From NCBI RefSeq assembly GCF_052113205.1, contig NZ_JBFRCU010000009.1, positions 1 to 64,000 on the forward strand: a DNA stretch of 64,000 bases, written 5' to 3'. This document shows, one piece after another, positions 1-8,498 of the stretch. Both the position numbers and the translations under genes were made by a program. The number at the start of each line of letters is the position of its first letter. Positions within the stretch are counted from its first letter, which is position 1. Below the pieces are notes generated by a model. It was given only the letters and a program-made list of their open reading frames with translations, searched no databases and was not told the origin of the DNA. Source of the stretch: Inquilinus sp052113205. Its GTDB lineage: Bacteria > Pseudomonadota > Alphaproteobacteria > DSM-16000 > Inquilinaceae.

Positions 1-2
1 AG

Positions 3-317
3 AAGATCCGCCCGTCCGCGGCGGCGCCGGCGGCCCGTCAGGCCGCCCCGGCACTTCGCCCGGACCCGGCGCCGGCCCCGCGACCGGTGGAGCCGGCACC
101 CCGCCTGCGCGTGAAGCCACCGACCGAGCCTGCCCGCGCGGCCCGGCTGGGGCCTGCGGTGGCGGAACCGCCGCGCCCTTCTCCGGCGGCCCGNGCCCAT
201 CGCCCGTCGCTGACCGCCCAGTTCGACGAGCCTGAGGCAGCCCCCGCCGGCCCGCCGCTGATGGCCGGCACCCCGGTGGTGCCGCAGCGCAAGGGCTGGT
301 TCGGCAAGCGTCGCTGA
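3..317 (+). CDS. C-terminal part of a Pro/Ala-rich protein (5' end outside window)
   Basis: The reading frame is open from the left edge to a TGA at 315-317, so this is the tail of a longer protein. The visible part is almost entirely Pro, Ala and Arg, a low-complexity disordered composition. It ends in a basic tail, KGWFGKRR, that could contact membrane or nucleic acid. An ambiguous base at 194 leaves one residue unknown. No domain is recognisable, so no function is assigned. It lies about 100 bases before cysS on the same strand. Confidence 0.55.
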   Translation, partial: KIRPSAAAPAARQAAPALRPDPAPAPRPVEPAPRLRVKPPTEPARAARLGPAVAEPPRPSPAAXAHRPSLTAQFDEPEAAPAGPPLMAGTPVVPQRKGWFGKRR

Positions 318-414
318 CCGGGCTGCCCTGCGGCCGGAGCCTTGGACGCCAGGGGCCTGATCTGGTAATCGTCGCGGTCCCGACCGGACAGGTCTGACCT
401 TAGGATTGCGGCCC

Positions 415-1797
415 GTGGCGCTCTCTCTGCACAACACGCTCACCCGGACGAAGGAGCTCTTCGTCCCGATCGACCCGAGCCATGTGCGGATGTATGTCTG
501 CGGCCCGACGGTCTACGACTACGCCCATATCGGCAACGCCCGGCCGATCGTCGTCTTCGACGTGCTGTACCGGCTGCTGCGGACGCTGTATCCGCAGGTG
601 ACCTATGCCCGCAACATCACCGACATCGAAGACAAGATCATCGAGCGGGCGAAGGCCAACGGGGAATCGATCGGTGAGCTGACCCGGCGCACCGGCGAGG
701 TCTTCGCCGCGGACATGGCGGCGCTGGGCGCCCTGCTGCCCGATATCCAGCCGCGCGCCACCGAGCATATCCCGCAGATGCAGGCGATGATCGGCACGCT
801 GATCGACAAGGGCCACGCCTACGCCGCCGATGGCCATGTGCTGTTCAATGTGCCGTCGATGCCGGATTACGGCCAGTTGTCGCGCCGCAACCGCGACGAG
901 CTGATCGACGGCGCCCGGATCGACGTGGCGCCCTACAAGCGCGACCCGGCCGATTTCGTGCTGTGGAAGCCGTCGACCGAGGACCAGCCGGGCTGGGACA
1001 GCCCCTGGGGCCGCGGCCGGCCGGGCTGGCACATCGAATGCTCGGCCATGGCCGCCGCCCATCTCGGCACCATCTTCGACATCCATGCCGGCGGCATCGA
1101 CCTCGTCTTCCCGCATCACGAGAACGAGATCGCCCAGAGCCGCTGCGCCCATGGCACGCCGGTGATGGCGAATACCTGGCTGCACAACGGCTTCCTGCAG
1201 GTCGAAGGCCAGAAGATGTCGAAGTCGCTCGGCAACTTCTACACGCCGCACGAGCTGCTGGAGGAGTTCCCCGGCGAGGTGCTGCGCTATGCCCTGCTGT
1301 CGGGCCACTACCGCCAGCCCTTCGACTTCACCAAGGACGGGGTGCGCCAGGCCCGGGCGGCGCTCGACCGGTTCTATGGCGCGCTGCGTGCCATCGGCCC
1401 CGCGTCGATCGAACCGGGCGAGGTGCCCCCGGCTGTGCTGGCGGCGCTGGAGGACGACCTCAACACGCCGGAGGCTCTGGCCGCACTGCACGAAACCGTG
1501 GGTGAGCTGAACAAGGCGACGGATCCCGCCGAGCAGGCCCGCCTCAAGGCCGGATTGCTGGCCGGCGGCCGACTGCTGGGCTTGCTGGAGCAGGAGCCGG
1601 AGGACTGGTTCCGCTGGCGGCCGAAGGCGGATTCGGGGCTGGACGACGCCGAGATCGACGCGCTGGTGGCAGACCGCCGGGCGGCGCGGGCGGCGAAGGA
1701 CTTCGCCGAGGCCGACCGCCTCCGCGACCTGCTGGTGGCCGCCGGCATCGCCCTGGAGGACAAGCCGGACCGCACGCTGTGGCGCCGGGTGGGGTGA
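415..1797 (+). CDS. cysS: Cysteinyl-tRNA synthetase
   Basis: Class I aminoacyl-tRNA synthetase charging tRNA-Cys in the cytoplasm. The N-terminal CGPTVYDYAHIGNARP segment carries a zinc-ligand Cys and the HIGN (HIGH-type) signature. Further zinc ligands fall in WHIECSAM and FPHHENE, and KMSKS lies about halfway. Length (about 460 aa) is normal. The frame opens with TTG at 406, but AGGA at 402-405 is well spaced for GTG at 415, which gives the family-typical start MALSLHNTLTR, so GTG 415 is preferred. cimA follows after 4 bases, suggesting co-transcription. Confidence 0.96.
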   Translation: MALSLHNTLTRTKELFVPIDPSHVRMYVCGPTVYDYAHIGNARPIVVFDVLYRLLRTLYPQVTYARNITDIEDKIIERAKANGESIGELTRRTGEVFAADMAALGALLPDIQPRATEHIPQMQAMIGTLIDKGHAYAADGHVLFNVPSMPDYGQLSRRNRDELIDGARIDVAPYKRDPADFVLWKPSTEDQPGWDSPWGRGRPGWHIECSAMAAAHLGTIFDIHAGGIDLVFPHHENEIAQSRCAHGTPVMANTWLHNGFLQVEGQKMSKSLGNFYTPHELLEEFPGEVLRYALLSGHYRQPFDFTKDGVRQARAALDRFYGALRAIGPASIEPGEVPPAVLAALEDDLNTPEALAALHETVGELNKATDPAEQARLKAGLLAGGRLLGLLEQEPEDWFRWRPKADSGLDDAEIDALVADRRAARAAKDFAEADRLRDLLVAAGIALEDKPDRTLWRRVG

Positions 1798-1801
1798 GGC
1801 G

Positions 1802-3397
1802 ATGAGCGAGCGGATCTGGCTGTTCGACACCACCCTGCGCGACGGGGCGCAGACCCAGGGCGTGGACTTCTCGGTGGCCGACAAGATCGCCATCGCCAAG
1901 AAGCTCGACGCGCTCGGCATCGATTATGTCGAGGGCGGCTGGCCGGGTGCCAACCCGACCGACGACGCGCTGTTCCGCGACCCGCCGAAGCTGGCGCATG
2001 CCCGCTTCACCGCCTTCGGCATGACCCGGCGGCCGGGCCGCAGCGCCGCCAACGACCCCGGCCTGTCGGCGCTGCTGAACTGCGATGTCCAGGCGATCAC
2101 CATCGTCGGCAAGACCTGGGACTTCCATGTCGATGTCGCGCTGAACATCCCGCGCGAGGAGAATCTCGAGCTGATCCGCGACAGCGTTGCGGAGATCGTC
2201 GGCCGCGGCCGCGAGGCCGGCTTCGACTGCGAGCATTTCTTCGACGGGTACAAGGCCAATCCGGACTATGCCCTGGCCTGCGCCAGGGCGGCGTACGAGG
2301 CCGGGGCCCGCTGGGTGGTGCTGTGCGACACCAATGGCGGCGCCCTGCCGCATGAGGTGAGCGAGATCGTCACGGCGGTGGCCCGGCACATCCCGGGCGA
2401 CCGGCTGGGCATCCACACCCATGACGACACCGGCAACGCCGTCGCCAACAGCCTGGCGGCGGTGCGGGCCGGGGCGCGCCAGATCCAGGGCACGCTGAAC
2501 GGCCTGGGCGAGCGCTGCGGNAACGCCAACCTGATCACCCTGATCCCGACCCTGGCGCTGAAGATGGGCTACGAGACCGGCGTGACCGAGGCCGGCCTGG
2601 CCTCGCTGACCGATCTCAGCCACTGGTTCGACGAGCGGCTGGACCGCACGCCGCAATCCGGCGCGCCCTATGTTGGCGGCCGCGCCTTCGCCCACAAGGG
2701 TGGGCTGCACGTCTCCGCCATCGCCAAGGACCCGCGCTCCTACGAGCATGTGGCGCCGGAGCGGGTGGGCAACCGCCGCCACCTCGTCGTCTCCGACCAG
2801 GCCGGGCGGGCGAACATCCTGGCCCGCTTCGCCGAGATCGGCGTCGCCATCGACCCGAAGGACCGCAATGTCGAGCGGCTGGTCGACCTGGTGAAGCAAC
2901 GCGAATTCGAGGGCTATTCCTACGATACCGCCGCCGCCAGCTTCGAGCTGCTGGCCCGGCGCATGCTGGGCCAGGTGCCGGCCTATTTCGCCATGGACCG
3001 CTTCACCGTGGTCGATGAGCGGCGCTTCAACGCCCGCGGCGAGGTGGTGCAGGAATCCGAGGCCACGGTGCTGCTGCGCGTCGGCGACAAGACCTGGCAC
3101 GAGGTGTCCTTCGGCAACGGCCCGGTCAACGCGCTCGACAACGCCATGCGCAAGGCGCTGGAGCCGATCTATCCCGGGCTGAAGCCGCTGCGGCTGGTCG
3201 ACTTCAAGGTCCGCATCCTGCGCTCGAACGAAGGCACCGGCGCCATGCCGCGCGTGATGATCGAGACCGAGGACGCCGACGGTACCCGCTGGTCGACCAT
3301 CGGGGTCTCGACCAACGTCATCGACGCCTCCTTCGAGGCGCTGGGCGACAGCTTCACCTATGCGCTGCTGCAGGCCGGCGCCACGGCTCCAATCTGA
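1802..3397 (+). CDS. cimA: (R)-citramalate synthase
   Basis: A DRE-TIM metallolyase of the isopropylmalate synthase superfamily. It condenses pyruvate and acetyl-CoA to citramalate, a threonine-independent route to 2-oxobutyrate and isoleucine. The signature DTTLRDGAQTQGVDFS lies at residues 9-24, the metal-site HTHDD near residue 200, and GLGERC shortly after. The C-terminal third matches the LeuA-type regulatory domain (residues about 400-525). The 531-aa length and GVDFS fit CimA rather than LeuA. One residue is unresolved at base 2521. It starts 4 bases after cysS and its stop overlaps trmJ. Confidence 0.93.
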   Translation: MSERIWLFDTTLRDGAQTQGVDFSVADKIAIAKKLDALGIDYVEGGWPGANPTDDALFRDPPKLAHARFTAFGMTRRPGRSAANDPGLSALLNCDVQAITIVGKTWDFHVDVALNIPREENLELIRDSVAEIVGRGREAGFDCEHFFDGYKANPDYALACARAAYEAGARWVVLCDTNGGALPHEVSEIVTAVARHIPGDRLGIHTHDDTGNAVANSLAAVRAGARQIQGTLNGLGERCXNANLITLIPTLALKMGYETGVTEAGLASLTDLSHWFDERLDRTPQSGAPYVGGRAFAHKGGLHVSAIAKDPRSYEHVAPERVGNRRHLVVSDQAGRANILARFAEIGVAIDPKDRNVERLVDLVKQREFEGYSYDTAAASFELLARRMLGQVPAYFAMDRFTVVDERRFNARGEVVQESEATVLLRVGDKTWHEVSFGNGPVNALDNAMRKALEPIYPGLKPLRLVDFKVRILRSNEGTGAMPRVMIETEDADGTRWSTIGVSTNVIDASFEALGDSFTYALLQAGATAPI

Positions 3398-4173
3398 TGG
3401 CCGGCACCGACCAGACCCGCGACCCGCTGCTGGGCGGCCCGGCGATCATCCTGATCGAGCCGCAGATGGGCGAGAACATCGGCACCGCGGCACGGGCGAT
3501 GCTGAATTGCGGCCTGACCGACCTGCGCCTGGTGCGGCCGCGCGACGGCTGGCCGAACCCGAAGGCGGTGCCGACCGCCTCCGGCGCCGATGCCGTGCTC
3601 GACCATGTCCGGGTGTTCGACCGCACCGAGGATGCGATCGCCGATCTCGGCGCCGTCTACGCCACCACGGCGCGGCTGCGCGACCAGCTGAAGCCGGTGG
3701 TGACGCCGCGCCGGGCGGCCGTGGAGATGCGGGCGCACCATGCCGCGGGAGTCGGGGCCGGCATCCTGTTCGGGCCGGAACGCACCGGCATGACCAATGA
3801 CGATGTCGCCCTGGCCGATGCCGTGGTCAACGTGCCGCTGAATCCCGCCTTCTCCTCGCTGAATCTGGGCCAGGCGGTGCTGCTGGTGTCCTATGAATGG
3901 TTCACCGCCGGCAACGCGACGCCGGAGCGGCGGCTGGACTATGAGGAGGACGCGCCGCCGGCGACCAAGGACCAGCTGGTCAACATGTTCGAGCATCTGG
4001 AGGAGGCGCTGGACGCCGGCAACTTCTTCCGGGTGCCGGAGAAGAAGCCCAGCATGCAGCGCAACATCCGCGCCTTCCTGCAGCGCGCCCAGCTGTCGGA
4101 GCAGGAGGTGCGGACCCTGCACGGCATGATCGTCGCCCTCTCCGGCCGCCGGAAGGGCGGGGGCGGGGAGTAA
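3397..4173 (+). CDS. trmJ: tRNA (cytidine/uridine-32-2'-O)-methyltransferase TrmJ (SPOUT)
   Basis: SPOUT-class methyltransferase predicted to 2'-O-methylate position 32 of several tRNAs using SAM. The family motifs are in order: EPQMGENIGTAARAMLNCG near residue 28, LFGPERTGM near residue 125 and the knot-forming NVPLNPAFSSLNLGQAV near residue 145. A helical C-terminal extension of about 80 residues is typical of TrmJ. The ATG overlaps the cimA stop (TGATG), so translation is probably coupled. The gene closes the cysS-cimA-trmJ run. Confidence 0.9.
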   Translation: MAGTDQTRDPLLGGPAIILIEPQMGENIGTAARAMLNCGLTDLRLVRPRDGWPNPKAVPTASGADAVLDHVRVFDRTEDAIADLGAVYATTARLRDQLKPVVTPRRAAVEMRAHHAAGVGAGILFGPERTGMTNDDVALADAVVNVPLNPAFSSLNLGQAVLLVSYEWFTAGNATPERRLDYEEDAPPATKDQLVNMFEHLEEALDAGNFFRVPEKKPSMQRNIRAFLQRAQLSEQEVRTLHGMIVALSGRRKGGGGE

Positions 4174-4215
4174 TACCGGCGCCNGCTTCGAGAGCGACTC
4201 TTCCAGCTCCTCCCT

Positions 4216-4306
4216 CGTCATGGCGAGGAGCGAAGCGACGTGGCCATCCATCTGTGGACGGCCGGAGCCACTGGATGGCCACGCCCCTGCGGGGCTCGCC
4301 ATGACG
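4216..4306. repeat. Palindromic interspersed repeat, CGTCATGGCGAG arm variant
   Basis: Arms CGTCATGGCGAGGAGCGAAG at the left and GGGCTCGCCATGACG at the right are inverted copies. Inner arms GTGGCCATCCA and TGGATGGCCAC pair within them. The element fills the space between the convergent trmJ and hydrolase genes. It is a diverged relative of the elements at 14341, 17656 and 53166. An ambiguous base at 4184 lies just outside. Confidence 0.75.
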
Positions 4307-4336
4307 GGTTAAGGTTTCGGGCCGCCGGTATAAGGA

Positions 4337-4984
4337 TCAGCCCGTCGGCCGCGTGATCCGTCCGGCCCAGTCGGACACAGCAGCAGCCATCGTCCGCAGA
4401 TGGTCGGCGGCGGTGAAACCGGAGATGCTCTTGCGCGGCTTCAGGTCGTGGTCGCCATCCTCCAGCCACAACAGTTCGATCCGGTCCGACAGGGCGTAAC
4501 CGGCGACCTCGTCTCGCGTCCCGAACTCGTCGCGCGTGCCCTGGCAGATCAGCGTCGGCGTCGCCAGCCCGGCGAGATGCGCGGTGCGCAGCTGCGCCGG
4601 CTTGCCCGGCGGGTGGAAGGGGTAGCCCAGGCACAGCAGCCCGGCGATGAGGCCGGCGGCATGCAGCTCGTCGGCGGCCATCGAGGCCACACGGCCGCCC
4701 ATCGACTTGCCGCCGATGATCAGCGGTCCCGTGGCGCCGAGGGCGTCGACCGCCGCCCGGTATTCCGGGATCACGGTATCGGCCCGCGGCGGCGGCTTGC
4801 GCTGCCCGTCACGCCGCGCCGCCATGTAGCCGAACTCGAAGCGCGCCACCCGGAACCCGGCTTCTGCCAGCGCCTTCGCCGCCGCGGTCATCGAGGCCGA
4901 ATCCATCGGCGCTCCGGCGCCATGGGCGAGCAGGATGGTGATGCGAGCCTCAGGCGGCCCGTCGGTGAGGAAGGTCGGTGCCAT
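4337..4984 (-). CDS. Alpha/beta hydrolase, KANL3/Tex30-like (dienelactone hydrolase superfamily)
   Basis: Small cytosolic alpha/beta hydrolase of 215 aa. LAHGAGAPMDS (residues 19-29) forms the oxyanion loop. GGKSMGGR holds the nucleophile Ser94 in a GxSxG elbow, followed by Asp152 (GTRDEFG) and His179 (DGDHDLKP) as the rest of the triad. The HGAGAPMDS plus GKSMGG combination is typical of the bacterial KANL3/Tex30 group, whose substrates are unknown. It converges with trmJ and may be read through from the two regulators upstream on this strand. Confidence 0.85.
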   Translation of the reverse strand: MAPTFLTDGPPEARITILLAHGAGAPMDSASMTAAAKALAEAGFRVARFEFGYMAARRDGQRKPPPRADTVIPEYRAAVDALGATGPLIIGGKSMGGRVASMAADELHAAGLIAGLLCLGYPFHPPGKPAQLRTAHLAGLATPTLICQGTRDEFGTRDEVAGYALSDRIELLWLEDGDHDLKPRKSISGFTAADHLRTMAAAVSDWAGRITRPTG

Positions 4985-5022
4985 TGGCCGACCCTAGCAT
5001 GCCGGCGCGACCGGCCTGAATC

Positions 5023-5493
5023 TCAGGGAATGCAGGTGAGCTTGGCAAAGGCCGGGAGCGGGTCGGGATCGGCCAAGGGGGCCTCCGGATGCAGCTTCTC
5101 GACCTCGAGCTCGAACCGGGCGCGGACCAGGCGGTAGCCGAACTGGCGCAGCACGTCGGCCAGGGCGGCGCGCAGCTGGACCTCGCCCAGCGTCAGCGTC
5201 TCCACCGGCGGCGCGGCGGCCGGGCCGATCGCCAGCCGTTTCGGCGCGTCGTCGCGCCAGCCGGTGAGGCCGGACCGGCGCAGCGCCGCCAGGAAGCGGT
5301 AGACGGTGGCCAGGCTGATCCGCGAGTCCAGCCGGCGTGCTCTACCCCAGATTTCCCGGGCGTCGAGCGCGCGGTCGGCCTCGGCCAGCACCGCCAGCAG
5401 GATGCGGCGCGGCCGGGTCGGCCGCAGCCCGGCGTCGCGCAGCCGGGCCAGGGCAGGGGCAGGCCCGGGGTGGGGAAGAAGGGCGGGGCTCAT
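5023..5493 (-). CDS. Fur-family-like winged-helix regulator lacking metal ligands
   Basis: Residues about 10-80 match the Fur DNA-binding domain: GLRPTRPRRILLAVL, then a winged-helix core with SLATVYRFLAALRRSGL. The C-terminal half keeps the beta-alpha dimerisation outline, but the His/Cys/Glu ligands that bind zinc and iron in Fur, Zur or PerR are absent, and no CxxC pair is present. It may therefore act metal-independently or as a partner of the adjacent PadR. The ATG at 5493 follows GAGGGC; upstream in-frame codons run into the PadR gene. It is 10 bases downstream of the PadR stop, so probably co-transcribed. Confidence 0.7.
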   Translation of the reverse strand: MSPALLPHPGPAPALARLRDAGLRPTRPRRILLAVLAEADRALDAREIWGRARRLDSRISLATVYRFLAALRRSGLTGWRDDAPKRLAIGPAAAPPVETLTLGEVQLRAALADVLRQFGYRLVRARFELEVEKLHPEAPLADPDPLPAFAKLTCIP

Positions 5494-5503
5494 GCCGCCG
5501 CCC

Positions 5504-6187
5504 TCAGTTGCGCCGGATCTCGGCCGCGGCCCGGGCCAGGATCTCGACGATCCGGGTCTCGGCGTCGGGGTCGGTGCCGGCATCCAGCTTCTGCTCGCTC
5601 GCCTCGCGCAGGTTGTCCAGCGCCGCGACCACCAGCGACGGCAGCCGGCTCGACCGTTCGCGCTCGCGGTCCCGCTCGCCGCCCATCATCTTGTTGACCC
5701 AGGCGATCTTCTCGCCGGCCGCGGCCAGGCGGCCCAGCACGGCGTCGATGATGCCGCGGTTGCTGTCGAGATAGGCGCGGCCCTCGGCGGTGATGGTGTA
5801 GAGCTTCTTGCTGCCCTCGGCCTCGACCGTGACGTAGCCGGCTTCCTCGAGATAGGTCAGGGTCGGGTAGACCGTGCCCGGGCTCGGGCTGTACCAGCCG
5901 CCGGTCTTGTCCTCGATCAGCTTGATGATCTCGTAGCCGTGGCGCGGCTGCTGCTCGATCAGGGCCAGGGCCAGCAGGCGCAGGTCGCCCTGGGCCAGCA
6001 TCCGGCCGGCGCGCATCATGTCGCCGCCGCCGCCGAAGCCGCGGCCGCCGAACCCGCCGCCGAAGCCATGACCGAACATCCGTCCGCCCCGGCCGCGCCC
6101 GCCGGCCCACATCTCCTCGCCGCCGCCGCCGCAATCGCCGCGATGGCCATGATCGTCGCGATGACCGCGATGATGTCTTCCGAACAT
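5504..6187 (-). CDS. PadR-family regulator with His/Gly-rich N-terminus (YqjI-like)
   Basis: 227 aa. Residues 1-60 are a flexible His/Gly/Arg-rich arm with several histidines and a Cys (RHHRGHRDDHGHRGDC), a likely metal-binding extension. Residues 61-150 are a PadR winged helix (RHGYEIIKLIEDKTGGWYSP, TVYPTLTYLEEAGYV). A C-terminal helix follows for dimerisation. This resembles E. coli YqjI, a nickel/iron-sensing repressor. ATG 6187 follows GGAG with 8-base spacing; the upstream in-frame ATG would overlap the palindromes. Autoregulation is expected from the two operators just upstream. Confidence 0.85.
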   Translation of the reverse strand: MFGRHHRGHRDDHGHRGDCGGGGEEMWAGGRGRGGRMFGHGFGGGFGGRGFGGGGDMMRAGRMLAQGDLRLLALALIEQQPRHGYEIIKLIEDKTGGWYSPSPGTVYPTLTYLEEAGYVTVEAEGSKKLYTITAEGRAYLDSNRGIIDAVLGRLAAAGEKIAWVNKMMGGERDRERERSSRLPSLVVAALDNLREASEQKLDAGTDPDAETRIVEILARAAAEIRRN

Positions 6188-6204
6188 CGAATTCACTCCA
6201 TAGG

Positions 6205-6220
6205 TTTCGATATATCGAAA
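6205..6220. promoter_or_regulatory. Perfect 16-bp palindrome, probable PadR operator 1
   Basis: TTTCGATATATCGAAA is a perfect inverted repeat centred on ATATAT, 18 bases upstream of the PadR start. PadR repressors commonly bind such AT-cored dyads in their own promoters. It is conspicuously AT-rich against the local background. Confidence 0.7.
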
Positions 6221-6243
6221 GATATGGCGCTTGAAGATCGGTT

Positions 6244-6259
6244 TCAAGATATATCTTGA
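6244..6259. promoter_or_regulatory. Perfect 16-bp palindrome, probable PadR operator 2
   Basis: TCAAGATATATCTTGA is a second perfect dyad with the same GATATATC core as operator 1. The centres are 39 bp apart, close to four helical turns, which would place two dimers on one DNA face. Confidence 0.7.
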
Positions 6260-6408
6260 GATGTGTTTTTAACGATGAGCGGGCAATGACCTATCTCCCA
6301 GTGCCTCTGTCTGGGGTGAGGGCAGGCGATGGCCGGGCTTGCGGTTGCAGGCCCGACCTCTCTCGATCACTGATGACGAAAGGCAGCCTGGTCGGTTTGC
6401 GCAGGCGC

Positions 6409-8274
6409 CTATGCGATCCGGTTGTAGCGTAGATAGACCTCGTACCGGCTGTCCTCGTCATCGGCGACATACTCCCGGAACTCGCGATACGTCAGCGCGG
6501 TCTTGTCGAGCGGCGTCACCACCACTTCGAGATCCTGCGGCGATTGGTGCTGGGTGATTCCGCCCGTGGGCACATCGACATTGGTCAGCTCCGCGAACTC
6601 GATCACCGAGAAGCCAATGGCGTCATCCATGATCAGGTCCGCTGGTGCCCAGCGCGCAATGACCGCGATGATGGCAATGCCGATCACCGCGGCAATGGCG
6701 ATCGCGACCGCTCCCTTGATGAAGCCGAGGACCTTGATCGCCGCTCCCGCCCCGGTGGTGAGCGCCTCTTTCAGCTTCTCCCAGGCCCGGCTCAGATAGT
6801 CGACGAAGGCGTCCTGGAAGTCGTTCAACTGCTCGCGGAACGCCCGCTCGCTGTCAACCTCGAAGCCGACCACGCTCATCGCCATCCCGAGTGCGGGCTG
6901 GGACTGGATGAAGATGGGTTGATCGATGGTCCGGTTCTCGCCCGAATCGACATCGCCGAAGCGCTTGGTGAGCTTCTGCAGCGAGCCGGTCGACCCGTCC
7001 GCCAACAACTCCGCCGCCAGGAAGGTGAGTGCCACCTCGTCCGAGCCGAAGGATTGCGGCGACGTCTCCTGCCGGGCCCGCATCCGCTCGGCGACGATCT
7101 GGAACCGCGCCGTTGCCGGCGGCACGATGTTGATGAACTCGCTGTTGGATAGCACCGTCGGCCCGAAGATCGGGAATCCGGTGGTGTTCGGCATCGCCAG
7201 TTGCAGCTCATAGATCCCCGGCGGCAGGTCGTCCGGCACGACGAAGCTTGCCTGGTCCTTCACGCGGCAATCGCGGATGAGCACGGTTTGCCCGCCGACC
7301 TCCTCGTTCAGCGGCGTGGTCAGGTCGCCGAAGACATGCGCATCCACTTCGGCAGAGCCGGCCCCGACCCGCGCCTTCAGCCGCACCTTCATGTCGATGT
7401 TCATGAAGTTGACGCCGCTCAGCATGACGCTGTCGCCGTTGGCGATGTCGGGCACCCGGGCGCAGACCGAATCGAGCAGTTCATTGCCCGGGCAGTTGCC
7501 GGTCTGGACGCTGCAATTCTGCCGGATGACTCCGTCAGAGCCGAGGATGAGCGTACAGCTCTGCTGGATTTCGCCCGGCAGCCGGTCGCCCAGCGGTATC
7601 GGCGGCCGGTGCGTTGCGGTGCGCAAGTCGTTGACCCGGCAGATCTGAAGCTGCGCCTCGAAAAATTCGCCACCGGGATCGAAGAAGCGATTGAGGCCCG
7701 GCCGCTCCTCCAGCGCGGTGACGTCCCCGAACGCGGTTTCGGCGGCCCGCAGCGTGATCTCGCGGACCACCGCCGCGGTCAACGTTGCGGTATCCACCGG
7801 CTTGGTGGGATCGGCGAGGATCGACGGATCGAGCCCGGCATCGCGCAGGTCCGCGGGCGTCGTCTCATAGCTGTCGACAGCGCAGGCCAGGACGCCCCGA
7901 ACCGACGGCGACATGCCGGCGAAGACCGGAAACACCGCAGCTTCGAAATCGTTTGCCGCGCTTGCCCCTGCCAGGTGCCGTCGTGCCGTCTGAAAGAACG
8001 ACGCGGCCAACGCGCTCGGAACGGAGCTGCGGGAGCGCAGCCGTTCGAGCTTCTGGGCACGACTCTGCTTCGGCTTGCAGCCAAGCCCAAGCGGGATGCA
8101 GGCGCCCTCTGTTCTGGGCGGTGCGCAGTCACTCGGGCACTCGGTGTCCGCTGGCTCCTTGTCCTCCGCGCAGCACGCGTGGACATGAACGTCGCCCTTG
8201 TTCTCGATATGAATATCGACCCGACAATGCGTCGTGCCGTTGGGATCCCTCGATCCACGCGCATCTTTCGTCAT
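6409..8274 (-). CDS. Orphan 621-aa protein with Cys/His-rich N-terminus and IPT/TIG-like segment
   Basis: Not recognised as a named family. Residues 1-60 are Cys- and His-rich (HVHACC, TECPSDC, GLGC), possibly a metal-binding or disulphide head, with no signal peptide. Residues about 265-365 read like an IPT/TIG beta-sandwich (GDSVMLSGVNF, then DDLPPGIYELQLAMPNTTG). A strongly hydrophobic stretch near residues 515-538 (AVAIAIAAVIGIAIIAVIA) looks membrane-active. AGGAGG precedes the ATG. Codon use matches the neighbours and the gene stands alone behind an AT-rich promoter region. A cell-surface or contractile/pore role would be guesswork. Confidence 0.75.
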   Translation of the reverse strand: MTKDARGSRDPNGTTHCRVDIHIENKGDVHVHACCAEDKEPADTECPSDCAPPRTEGACIPLGLGCKPKQSRAQKLERLRSRSSVPSALAASFFQTARRHLAGASAANDFEAAVFPVFAGMSPSVRGVLACAVDSYETTPADLRDAGLDPSILADPTKPVDTATLTAAVVREITLRAAETAFGDVTALEERPGLNRFFDPGGEFFEAQLQICRVNDLRTATHRPPIPLGDRLPGEIQQSCTLILGSDGVIRQNCSVQTGNCPGNELLDSVCARVPDIANGDSVMLSGVNFMNIDMKVRLKARVGAGSAEVDAHVFGDLTTPLNEEVGGQTVLIRDCRVKDQASFVVPDDLPPGIYELQLAMPNTTGFPIFGPTVLSNSEFINIVPPATARFQIVAERMRARQETSPQSFGSDEVALTFLAAELLADGSTGSLQKLTKRFGDVDSGENRTIDQPIFIQSQPALGMAMSVVGFEVDSERAFREQLNDFQDAFVDYLSRAWEKLKEALTTGAGAAIKVLGFIKGAVAIAIAAVIGIAIIAVIARWAPADLIMDDAIGFSVIEFAELTNVDVPTGGITQHQSPQDLEVVVTPLDKTALTYREFREYVADDEDSRYEVYLRYNRIA

Positions 8275-8498
8275 GTCAGCCTCCTAAGTTCTCATCGAAC
8301 GTGCGACGGACTTGTCGGAGGACTGGCTCCCGAGACTTGCGTCTGCTTGCTCCAGCGCCGGCCCGAGGGCGGTGCTCGGTTGATTTTTTCTAAAACGGAT
8401 TAAAAATTAAAACTAAAGATCTCTTAAGCGAATGAAAATGTCAATCTGCTAAAGATTGCATCGGGAGCGGAGGGATGCTGAATGCAGGCCGCGCCCGG
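8275..8498. other. AT-rich intergenic region, probable promoter of the 621-aa gene
   Basis: No gene seen. Bases 8380-8460 are strikingly AT-rich for this genome (poly-T run near 8384, then several A/T-rich blocks). They lie upstream of the leftward 621-aa gene, consistent with its promoter. The LysR gene ends at 8499. Confidence 0.4.

Noticed and set aside
400..1920. A 506-codon minus-strand frame opposite cysS
   Set aside because: cysS motifs are intact on the plus strand; the antisense product has no recognisable features.
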